This document shows, piece after piece, positions 22,474 to 35,172 of a stretch of DNA of 64,000 bases. The position numbers and the translations under genes are program-made. Source of the DNA: Dendrobium chrysotoxum (taxonomy: Eukaryota > Streptophyta > Magnoliopsida > Asparagales > Orchidaceae); the NCBI GenBank assembly GCA_019925795.1, contig CM034311.1:13522926-13586925 (forward strand). Reading direction: 5' to 3'. Positions within the stretch are counted from its first letter, which is position 1. Every line of letters begins with the position of its first letter. The notes beneath the pieces are model-generated. The model did no database searches. It worked only from the letters and a program-made list of their open reading frames with translations, and was not told the DNA's origin.

Positions 22474-25400
22474 TATCATTAATCATTTTAATTAGTATTA
22501 AACCATGCATGTTTAGGACATACACACACCACTGAACTAGGGATCTCCTAGATTTAGGATATGTTTGTGTTTGCATGTATGCTTATTATGTTATGTCAAG
22601 GGTTAGTGACTTTGATTTGAACCCAATTAACCTAATGACATCATTAAGGATAATAATTAAGGACATAAGTATAGAAAACTTAGAATATTTCTAATAATTA
22701 GGATTTACTTTATATTGACTTTAATCTCAAACCATTCAAACTTAGTGACATATACAGCCTCAAAAAAATTTTCTACTAAATTTTGAAATCATTAAGCCCA
22801 TTAATTAATTTAATCAAAATTGACCCTTAATTAAGCCATTTAAACTTCTAGAAATTATAATAAATCAAATTAAAATCCAAAAATTACAAATAATACTTCA
22901 AACTGACTAGAATTAAACCTTTAATCAATGAAAAATAAAAGCCCCTTGACTGGACTTCAAAATTAAGTTTAATTTAAATTTAATTGAAATTTAATAATTA
23001 ATTAATTAAATTAATTAAAAATAATTAAAAATTCCAGAAATTTTCCAAACACTTGGAGATCACTCCTTAGGTCATTCCTGACCTTTAGAGTTGATTTCAA
23101 GGAGTTTAGAAGTCATTTGGATTCAAATCACAAAAAAGGCCTTTAATTAAACAATTTTGAAAATTCAATAAATACTCAAAACTTCAAAAATTCATAACTA
23201 ATTCAAATGAACTCCAAATTGAGCAAACTCAAAGTCACATGACTCATCTTAAGGTCTGATATTTAACAAACATATTAAATTTCCAGAAATCAATCAAATT
23301 TGAAAAAAATCAACTTTTAGTCAAACTTAGTTCAAATTCAAGTCAAAACTTCAAAGCTTCATAATAAAATGTAGAAAAATTCAATTTCAGCGTACTTACT
23401 GTCTAACTGATCGTATTAAGGTCTAGTATTTTAATAAAATATCAACATTCCAGAAAACACTTTAAATCAAAAAGTAAGTTTTTGACCCCTTAATTAAACC
23501 ATTAAAATAATTCAGAAAATTTCAAAATTCAATAAAATCATTCAAAATTCCAGAAAACATCAATTTAACTTTAAAACCAGCAACCAATCAAATTTAATTA
23601 AAATTAATCAATCTTCAAACCTTAATCAAACTCAAATCATTTAATCATACCGAGTACCACTAGGTAACCCAGGCCTACGAGGCTATTAAATTAGCCCCAA
23701 GGAAGGTGAAATAAACTTCACGGCCTCGGTGTGAAACACAGGTGGTATCCAATAAAAAATCAAAATCAATTTTAAAATCAATTTTAAACCATTAAGACTT
23801 AAACTTCAATTAAACTCTCTCTCAAACCTTTCAACCAACCAGAACATCGAATAACTTTAACTAATAACCATATCTAGGACATATCAACACCACACAGCTT
23901 ACCTCATACACTTTAGATGGTTTACTAGGACAATCAACTTTAGTCTTAGGCTAGGCCGATGTTTACTTTTCTGCTACTTGCGTGTGCCAGTTTTACCGTG
24001 GTTTTCATTGCATGCTGGTTGCTAGATTTAAGTAATCGATGTTAATGTGATTGTTTATTTATTTACTGCACTCTGTGTTGATTTGATTGTATGTTAGATC
24101 TACCCCTAGGCTAGGGATGATTTATACTAATTCAATCTTATACAGGTGGCCATGCTCATGCAGGGCATTAAATAAAGGGGGCAAATTCATAAATAATAAA
24201 TTGCACAGGTGCTCCAAAAAATATGCTAAGCCCCCTTTAAAATTAAAAGAGCATGGCTAAGTGTGGCTGGTTTGAGCATTTCAAATTTTTTTAAAAAAAT
24301 ATTAACTGCTTGAGATGAATTATAACTGCTTGGGATGTCATTCTTAAACTGTTGATTATTAGGATAACCTTGCAGGATCGAGTCTAGATTTTTCAATTTT
24401 GATCAATGTAATTTGAATGTAAATTGAGTTGTAAATTGTTTAAAGTACTTTGAGATTGGGATGTTTAAACATCCAATTTGGAATCCAAAGAGGAAGGGAC
24501 ATCCCTTAAAGGAGAGTTCCTATCCATTTGGAGATCCAAATTAGGATGAATTTCAAATATTCAAAGAGAAAAGATAACCCCCTTTCAAGGGAGAGTTTCT
24601 TTTCATTTGGATATCCAGACCCGATGATCCAAGGAGTTATAAGAAGACGAAGAAGTGAAGAACGAGAAAACCCATTCTCAAAGTCACTTGAGTCTTAGGA
24701 GTAGAATTCGGGTTGTAGTCAGTGGTACCTGGCCACTTTACTTTTCCTGCAGACCCTGGGTTGTATTATTAAGTGGCACTTGCCACATGTTTGAGTATTT
24801 ATTTAATTGATTTAATTATTTAATTGATTTGATTACCTGATGTTGATTGCGATTAAGGACCCGCATGCTTTTAGTAGTTTTTTGGCGCTTTTGCATGTCG
24901 ATTTTGATTTAGCCTGGAACCCGATCGGAGGCTCGTGAGGGTACGGTCATGAACTATTTCAACTTTAACTAAAATTTAAAAACTTTAGGCTCAGATAGAA
25001 ATTCTAACGATTTTAAGAAGTAAGCCCGAACTCGCAGGGAGAGTTTCATGTATACATATCAAAACTTCTCTTCCATGTTAGGCACCTCCCTGCCTGCGGG
25101 TTTTGGCGGACCACCTGACCTATTAGGGTGCAGTTCTGTCTAAGGGGATGTTGTGCAATCTCTAGGATAAAATCTATTTTTAAGACTGATTTTAAAACTT
25201 CTACATATTGATTTAAGCATTTCATCGAGTCAACTAGCATGCATCGCATTAGTAATAAATTAAAATTGAGTCTAATTCTTAATTGCATTTTTATTTAGAC
25301 ATTTAACCCAACATGTGTTAAGGGGCTAATTAGAAATCTGCTCTAGATGTCAGCCCCGCTCTCCTTAAACTAATCTTAAATAACATCCTTAACCACTCTT

Positions 25401-26385
25401 TCATAAAGACTTTGACTCATGTTTTTGAAGCATTTAGCTGGTTTAGCGGGATCCCCAATCCAGGCCGGGGTAAGTCCTGGATTGTATTGCATTAGCTAGG
25501 ATCCGGACCACTGATTTTTAGTACCCAATTTTAGACTTAGGTTCTGCGGCATGTCTTCAATTTTAAGACCTCAACCTTCCAGGAATCTAATTCCCACTTT
25601 CTAATAAAATTGACCACTCAAACCTAAATCCCTTTCAATCAAATTAAAGCCCAACACTTAGAATAGGTTGGGGTGTTTCTGAAGTAATTCAGAATCACAA
25701 AACACCTCCTACCCTTTTTCCTTTGACTCCAAAAATAATTGTTCAAATTTGATCCAGTCCCTGTTGAATTTCCAGTCCCTTAACCTCCTTTGATATCAAT
25801 CTTTAAAAATCTAAATAAAATTTGTATCGCTATTTTAATCGAGAGTATTCGTAAGGATTTCTCTGGTTTCTTATGATGTAATTAACTACGAGGGCTTGCA
25901 CTCGTAGGAGATTTATAAACCCAGACCAGATTTTAAAATTAAGCTTTTTCAAAACTTTAATTAATTATCTTTGGGTAATCAAACAAAAATGGTGATCGTT
26001 ATCGTCATATTTAAATAATTAACAAAGAATGATATTTTCTTCCTTTGGGATGATATATCATTTATTGATATAATTCTGAATATGAAATTAACGATAACTT
26101 ATCCAGATTATCGTGGCCAGATATTTGATTGAATTTCATTTTGATCCTTTGGGATCATATGTGGTTTCCTCATGAATCTGACTACGATATTCAGGATCAA
26201 GTTTGTGATTCTAAATTTGAACATATTAGGAGATTTTATCTCTACCTTTCTAGGTAGTATATTATCACTAATGGATGTTTAATTTTAGAATTCACATTCA
26301 AATATTAATTTTAAATCATTCCCAAAGATAATTAACATTTTCAAAACTATAATATATATAAACACATTTTTAATCAAATAAAAAA

Positions 26386-26403
26386 TGGCGACTCCACTGG
26401 GGA
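26386..26403 (+). other. Primer-binding site, tRNA-Arg type
   Basis: TGGCGACTCCACTGGGGA matches the complement of a plant tRNA-Arg 3' end (TGGCGACTCCGCTGGGGA as I recall it) with one difference. An Arg primer is used by Ogre elements. It fixes the right end of the 5' LTR to within about ten bases. Confidence 0.85.
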
Positions 26404-26579
26404 GTATCTCTCTCTCCATCTTTAATAGCGCTACGAATTTTATTGCATCAGTAGTTTTGACTACCTTTCTTCCATTGTCCCTCTACCCATTTCTTCCTTG
26501 GGTAAGTGTGGCCAACTCAATTAAGACATATGAAAAGAGAGGCGAGTGTAGGAAAACCTCCCTCAAAGTTGAGCTTTGA

Positions 26580-28400
26580 TATTTTGCATCCAAGTTTAAT
26601 GGTAGAGTGAAAGAGTCAAGCCGAGCTTTTCAAAGTCTTCCTGTATATGTTACAAACTTACATGCAAATAAATCATAACATGCTAAGTTTCACAATTTAC
26701 AAAAAATTCTACAACATCAAAATCATAGTTTCAACTATCTAGCAAAATTTTATATTTTTCAAATCTTAATTGATTCTCATATCTTATCATTACATATATG
26801 ATTATAATTTTATAATTCAATATATGTGATAGGATATAGACTTTTCTTCCAAATTTAATTCAAAGCTTAAAATCTTCTGGTTAATCTAACCTTCGACATT
26901 TCAATCCCGAATCACTCGTCGGAATGAAAGAGTCGGGTTAGCTTTTTAGTGTCTCCCTATTTAAAATTTTTATAAACCGTTATGTTGAACACACATTCAA
27001 CACTTCGAGTTTCAAAAGTAAGGGGAGATGCTGCCGAAATTTTAAATTTTTCAATATCCATTTCAAGTTATAATAATCATTACAACTATATATTTCTACA
27101 ATAATATTTGTAGTTGTATATAGCCAATGTACTTTTAATTTCTCCGATCATTTCAGTCTTTGACATTTAATTCTGAATCACTCATCGGAATGAAGAGTCA
27201 GGTTGATCTTCTAGAATCTCCCTCTTATAGTTTGTAAACCACTTCGAGTTTCAAAAATAAGGGGAGATGCCGCCGGATTTTCAAATGTATCAAATATCCT
27301 TTCAAAATCAATCAAGTTTAAATTGCATTGCCATATATTTCTCTATAATAATTGTTGTAGCTTAATATATGCAATATTTCTTTAAATTTTTTTGGTTAAA
27401 TTAATCTTTGATATTTCATTATAAATCACTCTTTTGAAATGAAAAGAGTCAAGTTGTTTTCCCTAGCTCTTCCCTAAAATTTGTAGACTGTTGAGTTGAA
27501 TGCAAATTCAACACCTTGAGTTTCAAAAATAAGGGGAGATGCTGCCGGAAATTCGAATTTTCAAAAATATCCATTTGACTTTTTCAATTTTAATCATCAC
27601 TTGTCATACATTCTTCTACAATACCTCTTGTAGATTAACATTGACAATTCAGATCCAACGTTTATTCTCAGTATCTTTCAAATCTTTAAACTCTGACATT
27701 TCATCTTTGATAAGATATAAAGAGTCGAGTTCCTTCCTGTAAAATCTTCCCTAACATTTATAAACCGTTGCATTGAATGCAAATTTAACACCTCTAGTTT
27801 CAAAAATAAGGGGAGTGCTGCCAGATTTTTGAGTCACTTAAATTCTCTTTCAATTCAAATTCAATTTTCATTGTCACATGTACTACTACAATATTCTCTT
27901 GTAGTATAACATGTATGATGAAAATTCAATTATTTCCAAATTCAAGCTTAAACATCTAATCTTTTCATTAAATCAAATCTCTGACATCTCATCCCTAGCC
28001 TAATTAATGGGATAAGAGAGTCGAGTCAAAACTTTTTGATTCCCTTTGACATTTGTTAACTATTAAGTTAAAATCAAACTCAACTTATTGGTTTCAAATA
28101 TGCAAAGAAAATCTTTCAATCTTCAAAATTTCAAATCCCCCATCAAATTCGTTCAAATTAAATCCAGACCATTATTGTTATATATTTTCTATAATATTCT
28201 CTTGTAGTTAAACATATACAATAAGAATTCAAATTTGCTTCAAGTCAAAATTATTATCTATATTTTATCATTACATATCGGATTATGATCATCTTATAAT
28301 TCAATTTATATGATAAAATATAAAAAATTTCTTTTCAAATTCAAATTCAAAAGTTTGATCCAAATCTCTTCTTTCAAATTTCAGACAATCAAACCTTTTG
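26580..28400 (+). repeat. Leader tandem repeats, about 240-290 bp units
   Basis: The untranslated leader repeats a block containing AATCACTC..GAATGAAAGAGTC, then AAACCGTT, then CACTTCGAGTTTCAAAAATAAG, then GGGGAGATGCTGCCG. The GGGGAG anchor starts at 27022, 27261, 27533 and 27810, with a worn copy near 28101 and a partial one near 26570-26640 (spacings 239, 272, 277, about 291). Each unit also has a TTCTACAATA..TTGTAG inverted motif. No coding signal was seen. Confidence 0.75.
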
Positions 28401-28402
28401 TA

Positions 28403-29856
28403 ATGGCTGGGAAACTTCTGTTCTCTGTTGACTGAGACCTTCAAGTTGAAAAATTAATCCATAGAAGTGCAATTTAGTTTGGAATGGGATTTAAGACTCT
28501 GAAATTATCTGTAAATGGAGGGACAATTATAAACCTTGCTCTTGAGGGTGAGAATAACCCTGTTGTTGAGTTAGCTGTCGGGGCCACAAGTGACCTTCCC
28601 CCAATGCTGGAGCTAGCAGTAGGGGCTACTCTTACACCTTATGCACCCTCAGTCCAAAGTGAGGATAAGAAGAATGAGGTGAAATCCACTGTTGAAAAGG
28701 GATCCTCTAGTTCTGGAGCACTGTTTGGCACCAAGAGTGCCAGGAAGAATTACTTGAGAAGGGTGAGAAAGAAAATCACCAAGTCAAGAAAGATAGCTGA
28801 ACAGAAGGCTCTGAGTCTAGTTGAGCCTGAGGCTGTTGAGGAGCTGCCTATACCTGCCTCTTCTCCACTCCTGAAAGGGAGTCATTTTCACCCCCTCGCA
28901 GCTACTGCAGGGGAGGAGAGAGTCACGAGGATTGCTAGCTCTCCACCTAGCCCGGTTGACTATACTGTCAAGAGGACTACAAAGGAGAAGAACACTTTAA
29001 GAACAAGAATGTTAAGGAACATCATCCACACATGTGCTGCTGAGACAGGTCAAACAAAAGAATAATATGTGAGACACCTGAAGGGGGTGATCTCACATAA
29101 TCTTAAAAAGGAAGTTTTAAAAGAAAAAAAATCTGAAGCTAGAAACCTGACTCCTCAGCCAGTGAGGAGAAATAAAAAGTTTGTTAAGCAACCGGTCGCT
29201 TCAGTTTTAGTGGATGGATACCACTAGGTGCCTCATCTCCCAACTGCAAAAACTGAGGAGATAGTTTTAACTGGATCTGGTAGGAGTCACCCTCTCAGCG
29301 GTAGACCTCTAGTTCCCCCTTTAAGACTTTCAAAGTTGGCCCCTGTGGTAGCCAAATCAAAAGAGATTCTTAAAGACTTGCAGTTAGTTGATGTTAAAGG
29401 TAAGAGGCCCATACCTTTGGATGAACCATATGTGCCGATGAAGATAAGCAGAACTGTTGGGATTCAGATCAGAGATAATCCAGTTCAGTTATCTGTTAAA
29501 GTCCCCCGACTCCCCATTCAGGGATGTGAGGATTCTCTTCAGATGGATGTTTGAGTTCCCACAAGTCAAACTCCTTCGTCACCTGTTAAGTTAGATATCC
29601 CTCACCCTGTTGAGGATGTCACCCTTGCGACTACCAACCCCGGGACAGTCGGAGGGGAGGGGATAGAGCTTGAGGATGATCAAGAAATATTAGATCAGTT
29701 GGTAGTAGAACCTACTGTTGATGACCTGAAAATTTAAGAAGTCCTCACTAAGCTAGGAGATGAGGAATTTGAAGAAATGATTAACTACAAGGGGTACCTA
29801 CCAATCAACCTCGAATTAATTGAGGGTAGACCAGTCGATGAGGTGGTATAAAAAAT
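28403..29856 (+). pseudogene. Extra ORF before gag (Ogre ORF1-like), degenerate
   Basis: One frame stays open over most of 1.4 kb, from an ATG at 28403 (MAGKLLFSVD). It is interrupted by stops near 28433 (TGA), 28474 (TAG), 29063 (TAA), 29225 (TAG), 29552 (TGA), 29736 (TAA) and 29848 (TAA). The product would be hydrophilic, with a duplicated VVELAVGAT / MLELAVGAT block, a basic stretch (about 28740-28800: RKNYLRRVRKKITKSRK), and Pro/Ser- and acid-rich parts further on. I recognise no domain. Ogre elements carry an ORF of unknown function at this position, which is the main reason for the call. Alternatively it is a long N-terminal extension of Gag, since the same frame runs into the MVETRAS start at 29945. 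Confidence 0.55.
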
Positions 29857-29944
29857 AAGAGATATACTTAAGAACAAGGCAATTAAAGCCTTTGATCCAG
29901 AAGCAGATGATTTAATGGAGGAAGATTCAGCTGGGAATATCTGT

Positions 29945-31127
29945 ATGGTTGAAACTAGAGCATCAAATAAAGATGCTGAGCCTTCAAGACCTCTGATCTG
30001 GTAAGGAAGAAGCATCTATAGCTGTAGATTCAGACTCTGATGGATTAATTAAACTGAATGAGAAAGATGAGTACATCAAGAGTTTGGAGAATAAAATTGA
30101 ACAGATTATGCTCAGAATGGAACAGATGCAGAATCAGATGATTAAAGCACAACAGTCTCAATCTGAGCAGTTGCAACCTACAACACAAACAATGGGTGAG
30201 CACAGCAGGAAGACAGAATCAAGTCCTAGAACTCCAGAAGTTGCTTCCCTAACTTCTCCAGCCGACAAATATATCCTCCAGATGATCGAAACCCAGGTAA
30301 GGGAGGCCTTAGCCCATTCTCAAGGGACTGCATCTATTCCAAAGGGTAGATCCTACCCTGAAGAATATGATTTAGTCTCCTATCCTAAAGGCTTTGTTCC
30401 ACCTTCATTCAAAGTTTTTAGTGGGTTAGAAAACCCATGACAGCACCTGGCCCACTTCCAAGCGAGCTGTTACAACGTAGGAGGGTCAGATGCTCTACTC
30501 TTTCGCCAGTTTATGAGTAGTCTATCCGGTATTGCTTTTGAGTGGTACGCAGATCTACCTAATGGTTCAGTGAAAATATTCATAGAGCTCGAGAGTCTAT
30601 TCTTAAAGAGATTCTCAGGAGCTCAGCAGCGTGTAACCGTTGGTGATCTCGTCATTGAAAAACAAAAATCGGGAGAGTCTTTGGTTGAGTACATCTTGAG
30701 GTGGTGAAACCTCTCGATGAAGTGTGAACCCCAGTTGCAAGAGCAACATGCAGTGGATATCCTTTTAAAGAATATCCACGGGACTATTGCTTTTCTCCTG
30801 AAGGGTTTCACTATCAAAACCTTCAAAAAACTTTTGAATAAGGCTAGTAATCTACAGGATGAGGCTTCCAAAATATCATTCCTGAAGGATTCTACTGAGG
30901 AAAAGAAAGCTAGCAAACCATTGAAGTCCTTTGAAAAGAGAACAATAATGGTTTTAGTTGTTGATAAGGGGAAGAAACCAATGAATGTTCAGTCCAATAA
31001 TCCTCCAACAAATCAAACTAAGAAATCTCCACCTTTTCAGGTAACTTCCCAACCTACAAGAGATTCTCACCCGATTTCTTTTAAAGAGAGATTGGCTCAT
31101 ACATATCCATTTAAAGGGAGTCGGTGA
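29945..31127 (+). pseudogene. gag: Tat Gag (capsid part)
   Basis: A likely start is MVETRAS at 29945, a common opening of plant Gag proteins. A frameshift near 30001 moves to the frame of the coiled-coil segment at 30084-30170 (IEQIMLRMEQMQNQM). The Retrotrans_gag core follows: PPSFKVFSGLENP, HLAHFQASCYN, LFRQFMSSLSGIAFEWYADL, FLKRFSGAQ, VEYILRW, then NLSMKCEPQLQEQHAVDILL. In-frame TGA stops at 30438 and 30705 stand where related Gags have Arg, so CGA to TGA changes are likely. Gag would form the virus-like particle. A frameshift after 31127 separates this part from the zinc-knuckle segment. Confidence 0.85.
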
Positions 31128-31168
31128 GAAAGATCTTTAAAAGTCTTTAGAAGAAGCCAGATTTTCGA

Positions 31169-32980
31169 TTGTCGGAGGCCAAGAAGCCGGAAGAGGCAAA
31201 TAAGAAGGATGATCCAACTTTTTGTCCCTACCATCGCATGTTAGGCCACACAATCGAAGACTGCATTATCTTCAAGGACTGGCTAGAAAAGAATTTTCAT
31301 CAAGGTAATATCATAATTCCAAAGGAGTACCTGGTCGATCCAGATCAGGGGTCTGTCAAATCTGTCTCAGGTATGAATTCTAACTCTTCTCTGTCCATTG
31401 AAGATGGTTGGGATATAACACTATCTCGGGTATTTAAAAAGTTGATTAATAAATCTTTTCATCTTTCTCAACAGTTACCGATGAGAGCCCGGGACCCGAT
31501 CTGGGAGGTTGACCTCGAGGCTTCGCAGGAGGACGTTGGGATAGTTTCCTCTCAAGTAGTCTTAGGAACTACTGTATTAAATAAAAATGAAAAGAGTGAA
31601 TCTTCTGTAGAGAGGAAATTTGTTGATGCGAGATCTGTACAAGTGGTTGATGGTGGCTCAAAACCCCTGTCACCACTGAAATTATCTGACTTTTACTTTT
31701 CCCCATTAAAGGCAAAGGGTCAAAAATTGAATAAAAAGTCTGATCTTTCTGCTCATATCTTAATGATTAATGTTGAGAATGAAAATTTAAATGTCTCTTC
31801 TGTTGAGAATAATCAAGAACAAGCTGAGATCAATCAAGAAATTCAAACACTTAGCTCTCCAAATTTGATTCTTCAAGAGAGAAATGAATCTGATGTCTTA
31901 TCAGATGGTGAAACCCTTGAAATTAACTTTCAAGGGAGTCCTATCATGATAAACTTTTCAGATTCAGACTCTCACTCAGATAACGACAATCAATCACTTA
32001 AGGAGAGCATAGACTCCCCTATAGTTTATTCTTCCAATGAAGTCATGCAAGTACAACTACGTGGTCGCAAGGTCTTACCCCCTAGGCTACCTCCTCAGGA
32101 TAAAGGAAAACAAGTTGTTTCTGATGATCCAATTCAAATCCCTGCTCAACAATCAACTTCAATTCTTTCAAATCCATCGGGTCCCAATATTAACATTCCA
32201 AGTGTTGATTATAATGTCTTAGCTCACCTTAGAAAGTTGCCTGTCAAATTGAGCATTTATGATGCCCTTGTCCTTTCAAAAAAGATGAGGGAGACTCTAA
32301 TTAATGCACTTCTCGACCGAGAGATTTGCTTAGCTCAATTAGCTTCAACTTTCGAGGAAGAAGCTTTGTACTTTAAGGAAATCCTTGCGGTTACCTTCTT
32401 TGACGAAGATTTACTCATCGGGACTGCCAACCACAATCGTCCACTTTACATCACCGTGAATGTGGGCAAGTTTAAGTTATCAAGAGTCCTCATTAATTTG
32501 GGTGCATCGGTCAACGTGATAAACATAAAGACTCTCGCATACCTTAGAATTGATACTAGCAAGCTCTCAACTGACAAGTTAGTGCTTCGTGGGTTCAATG
32601 AAAAGGGCGAGAAGGCTTTAGGTTCAGTTACCCTTCTTCTAGAGATAGGAGAATTGAAAACTGAAGCAAAATTTCATATAATCGATTCGTAACATCCTTT
32701 AATGCTCTCCTAGGAAGGCCCTGGATCCATGAGTATAGGATGGTTCCTTCTACCCTACATCAATGTATCAAGTACCAACGAGATGGCATTGAGTTTGAAA
32801 TTAAGGGTAATCTGCAATCATTCTCTATTCACGAGGTCGGGATCTACGAAGATGCGGCATACTATGTACCTAAAGGGTCCACTACTTGTTCTAAGGTAGA
32901 GATCAACATCAAGGAGAAAAAAGCAGAAAATCAAAGTTCAAAAGCAATTCAAAGATTGAGAAAAGAAAAAGTCAAAAATC
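31169..32980 (+). pseudogene. pol: Tat Gag zinc knuckle, linker and aspartic protease
   Basis: A 507-codon open stretch starts near a variant zinc knuckle with Cys19-x2-His22-x4-His27-x4-Cys32 (31223-31264), the CHHC form usual in Tat elements. A long acidic Ser-rich linker follows. The protease fold lies at about 32380-32690, with VLINLGASVNVI at the active site. Residue 443 (AAT, 32495-32497) is Asn where the catalytic Asp should be, so the protease is inactive. After a frameshift near 32692, the next frame carries NALLGRPWIHEYRM (32701-32742), the conserved C-terminal protease block, and continues to about 33054 in a basic stretch. Two defects in one domain show long decay. Confidence 0.85.
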
Positions 32981-33066
32981 AAAAGAAACAAAACTCAAGT
33001 AGTGAAGACGACGTCGAGCGTGTGATCTTTAGGCCTCCAAACATTATACCTTAAAAAGATGGGAGG

Positions 33067-35160
33067 ATGGCCCAAAGAGCACGCGATCGAGGCTGCCCTT
33101 CAGTTGAGAAAAGAGATTCTCCGATCTACTTCGAACTTGAAACAAGTTCTGATGAAGACTCAAGAAAAAGGGGTGCCATATTTGCTTTTGACTATACAAA
33201 AATCAATCCTCCTTCGAAGTTTGATCTCACTTTAGAATCGGATAGCGACCAGGAGGGTACAAAATTAAAAGTTCAAAGTGACGAGCTTGAATTGAGTCTA
33301 TATGAAAAGCTTAATATAACGGTTGAATCCTTAACCTTAACCCCACTGTCTGCTGACAGGGTCTCAGGGTTAGTAATTAAGGATGCTCCTAACTTAGATG
33401 GAGAAGTAAGGAAAGTCCAGAAGTTTTTCCCTGGCTCTTCCTCCTCAAGGAATGAAGATGATGTAATCCTTGAGGAGGCAAATTTCAATGAATTAATGGA
33501 GTTACCTTTTGGCTACTTTCCTGCTGGTGTTAAATCTCTCATCTCTAAAGGTTTTGCTCCGAGTCAATGGACTAAGGGTCAGGCTAGATACCACAAAAGT
33601 CTTTGGAATTCAAAATTTAATAAATATTGGACCAGTGGTATCGGCTTTGGTACCGTTAGATCATTTGACAATGACGAATTTTATTTAATGATAACTAGTC
33701 ATCCTGAATTGAAAAATGTCCCTACTGAAGTCATTGATTCATTCGATGGACTTTATTTGGAGACTTTTGATGATTCTGATGAACTTCAGGTTCAGGATAC
33801 ACCCCTTGAATTCGAAGAAGAAATTAAATCAACAGTCGATGAACTTAAAGAAATCAACCTTGGAACAGAGGATGACCCTCGCCCCACTTTCATAAGTTCT
33901 TTGTTGAGTGAGGATGAGTCTAAGGATCTAATTCAACTTCTATCCGAGTTCAAGGATTGCTTCGCTTGGACATACGATGAAATGCCAGGGTTGTCCGCTG
34001 ACGTAGCAGTCCATAAACTTGGAATCCGACATGATGCCATTCCTGTTAAATAAGCTCCACGACGCATGCGTCTGGAGATCGAATAATAAGTCATTTCTGA
34101 AGTCAAGAAGTTGGTAGAGGCTGGATTTATTCAAGAAGAATAATATCCTTCTTGGGTAGCCAGCGTCGTGCCAGTTCGAAAGAAAAATAGTCAAATCCGA
34201 GTCTGTGTTGACTATAGAGACTTGAACAAGGCATGTCCTAAGGATGAATTTCCTTTGCCAATCCTAGAACTCATGGTGGACATTACCTTATTGCACGTCA
34301 TTTTCTCCTTTATGGATGGCTCGTCTGGTTATAATCAAATTAAGATGGCCCCAGAAGATGAGAGAAACACTGCATTCAGAAGTCCTATAGGGATCTTTTG
34401 TTATAAAGTGATGCCCTTTGACCTCAAAAATGCTGGTGCAACATACCAGTGGGCCATGACTCATATCTTTGATGACTTAATACCCAATCAAGTCGAATGT
34501 TACATCGATGATCTAGTTGTCAAGAGTAGAGTGAAAGAGGCTCATCTTTATGATTTAAGAACTGTCTTCGAGCGGTTGCGCCGCTACGACCTTAAAATGA
34601 ATCCCTTGAAGTGCGCTTTCGGGGTCACATCAGGGAAATTCTTAGGTTTTGTAGTTAGGCACCACAGAATCAAAATTGATCCTGCCAAAATTGAAGCTAT
34701 CTTAAATATGCTGCCTCCTAAGAGTCTCACTCAACTGAGATCTCTCCAGGGCAGGCAGGCGTATATAAGAAGATTCATTTCTAATCTTTCTGGAAGATGT
34801 CAACCATTCTCTGTCCTTGCTAAAAAGGATGCCAAATTCATTTGGGATGAGAAATGTCAAAATGCTTTCAAAAATATCAAACAATACCTAACAAATCCGC
34901 CAGTTTTGGCAGCCCCCATTCCGGGGAGACCTTTAATCCTTTACACTGCAGCCCTTGACGAATCTCTCGGGGCCCTTCTAGCTCAAATCAATGATGATGG
35001 GAAAGAGAATGCCCTCTACTATCTAAGTTGAAGATTACTTCCAACGAAAATTCGTTATCCTGCAATTGAGAAACATTACCTTGACTTAGTCTTTGCAGCA
35101 CAAAAACTAAGACATTACATGCTTTCTCATCAAGTCAGTTTGATTTCCAGTGTCAACCCC
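33067..35160 (+). pseudogene. pol: Tat reverse transcriptase and RNase H
   Basis: The first 300 codons are an acidic connector ending FAWTYDEMPGLSADVAVHKL, the usual entry to Tat RT. In-frame stops at 34051 (TAA), 34084-34089 (TAA TAA) and 34141 (TAA) follow; the first and last fit CAA to TAA changes. RT then runs from 34168: VCVDYRDLNKACPKD, FSFMDGSSGYNQI (Asp50 of this stretch), MPFDLKNAG (Asp replaces the usual Gly) and the catalytic YIDD at residues 112-115. RNase H follows (SLGALLAQ, then ALYYLS), with a TGA at 35029 where Arg is usual and LVFAAQKLRHYMLSH beyond. Lineage is set by KACPKDEFPLP and by the second RNase H downstream. Ogre elements often have an intron between protease and RT; I saw no clear splice pair here. 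Confidence 0.9.
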
Positions 35161-35172
35161 CTGTAATATATT

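Larger units (their letters stand above)
17642..26376 (+). mobile_element. Tat 5' LTR, about 8.7 kb
   Basis: It begins TGTTGACCTC, with a short inverted repeat GACCTCAT/ATGAGGTC at 17646-17667, and ends at a CA (26375-26376) ten bases before the primer site. In order it contains a CTAG-rich repeat field (17690-18560), plain U3 sequence, a 157-bp repeat with TTGAC pairs (19040-19710), a GC-rich promoter-like stretch (20740-21440), a long AT-rich stretch (21440-23600, with a TATATA run near 22290-22320), and a 3' part seen again in minus-strand fragments at 13625-16430 and 49050-51440. Only the first 5.6 kb can be checked against the 3' LTR, so the exact right end rests on the PBS position. Confidence 0.75.

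Noticed and set aside
30623..30916. Minus-strand 97-codon open frame
   Set aside because: Shadow of the Tat gag on the opposite strand.
33067..34053. Ogre-type intron between protease and RT
   Set aside because: The stretch is open in the RT frame for over 300 codons and I saw no convincing splice-site pair.
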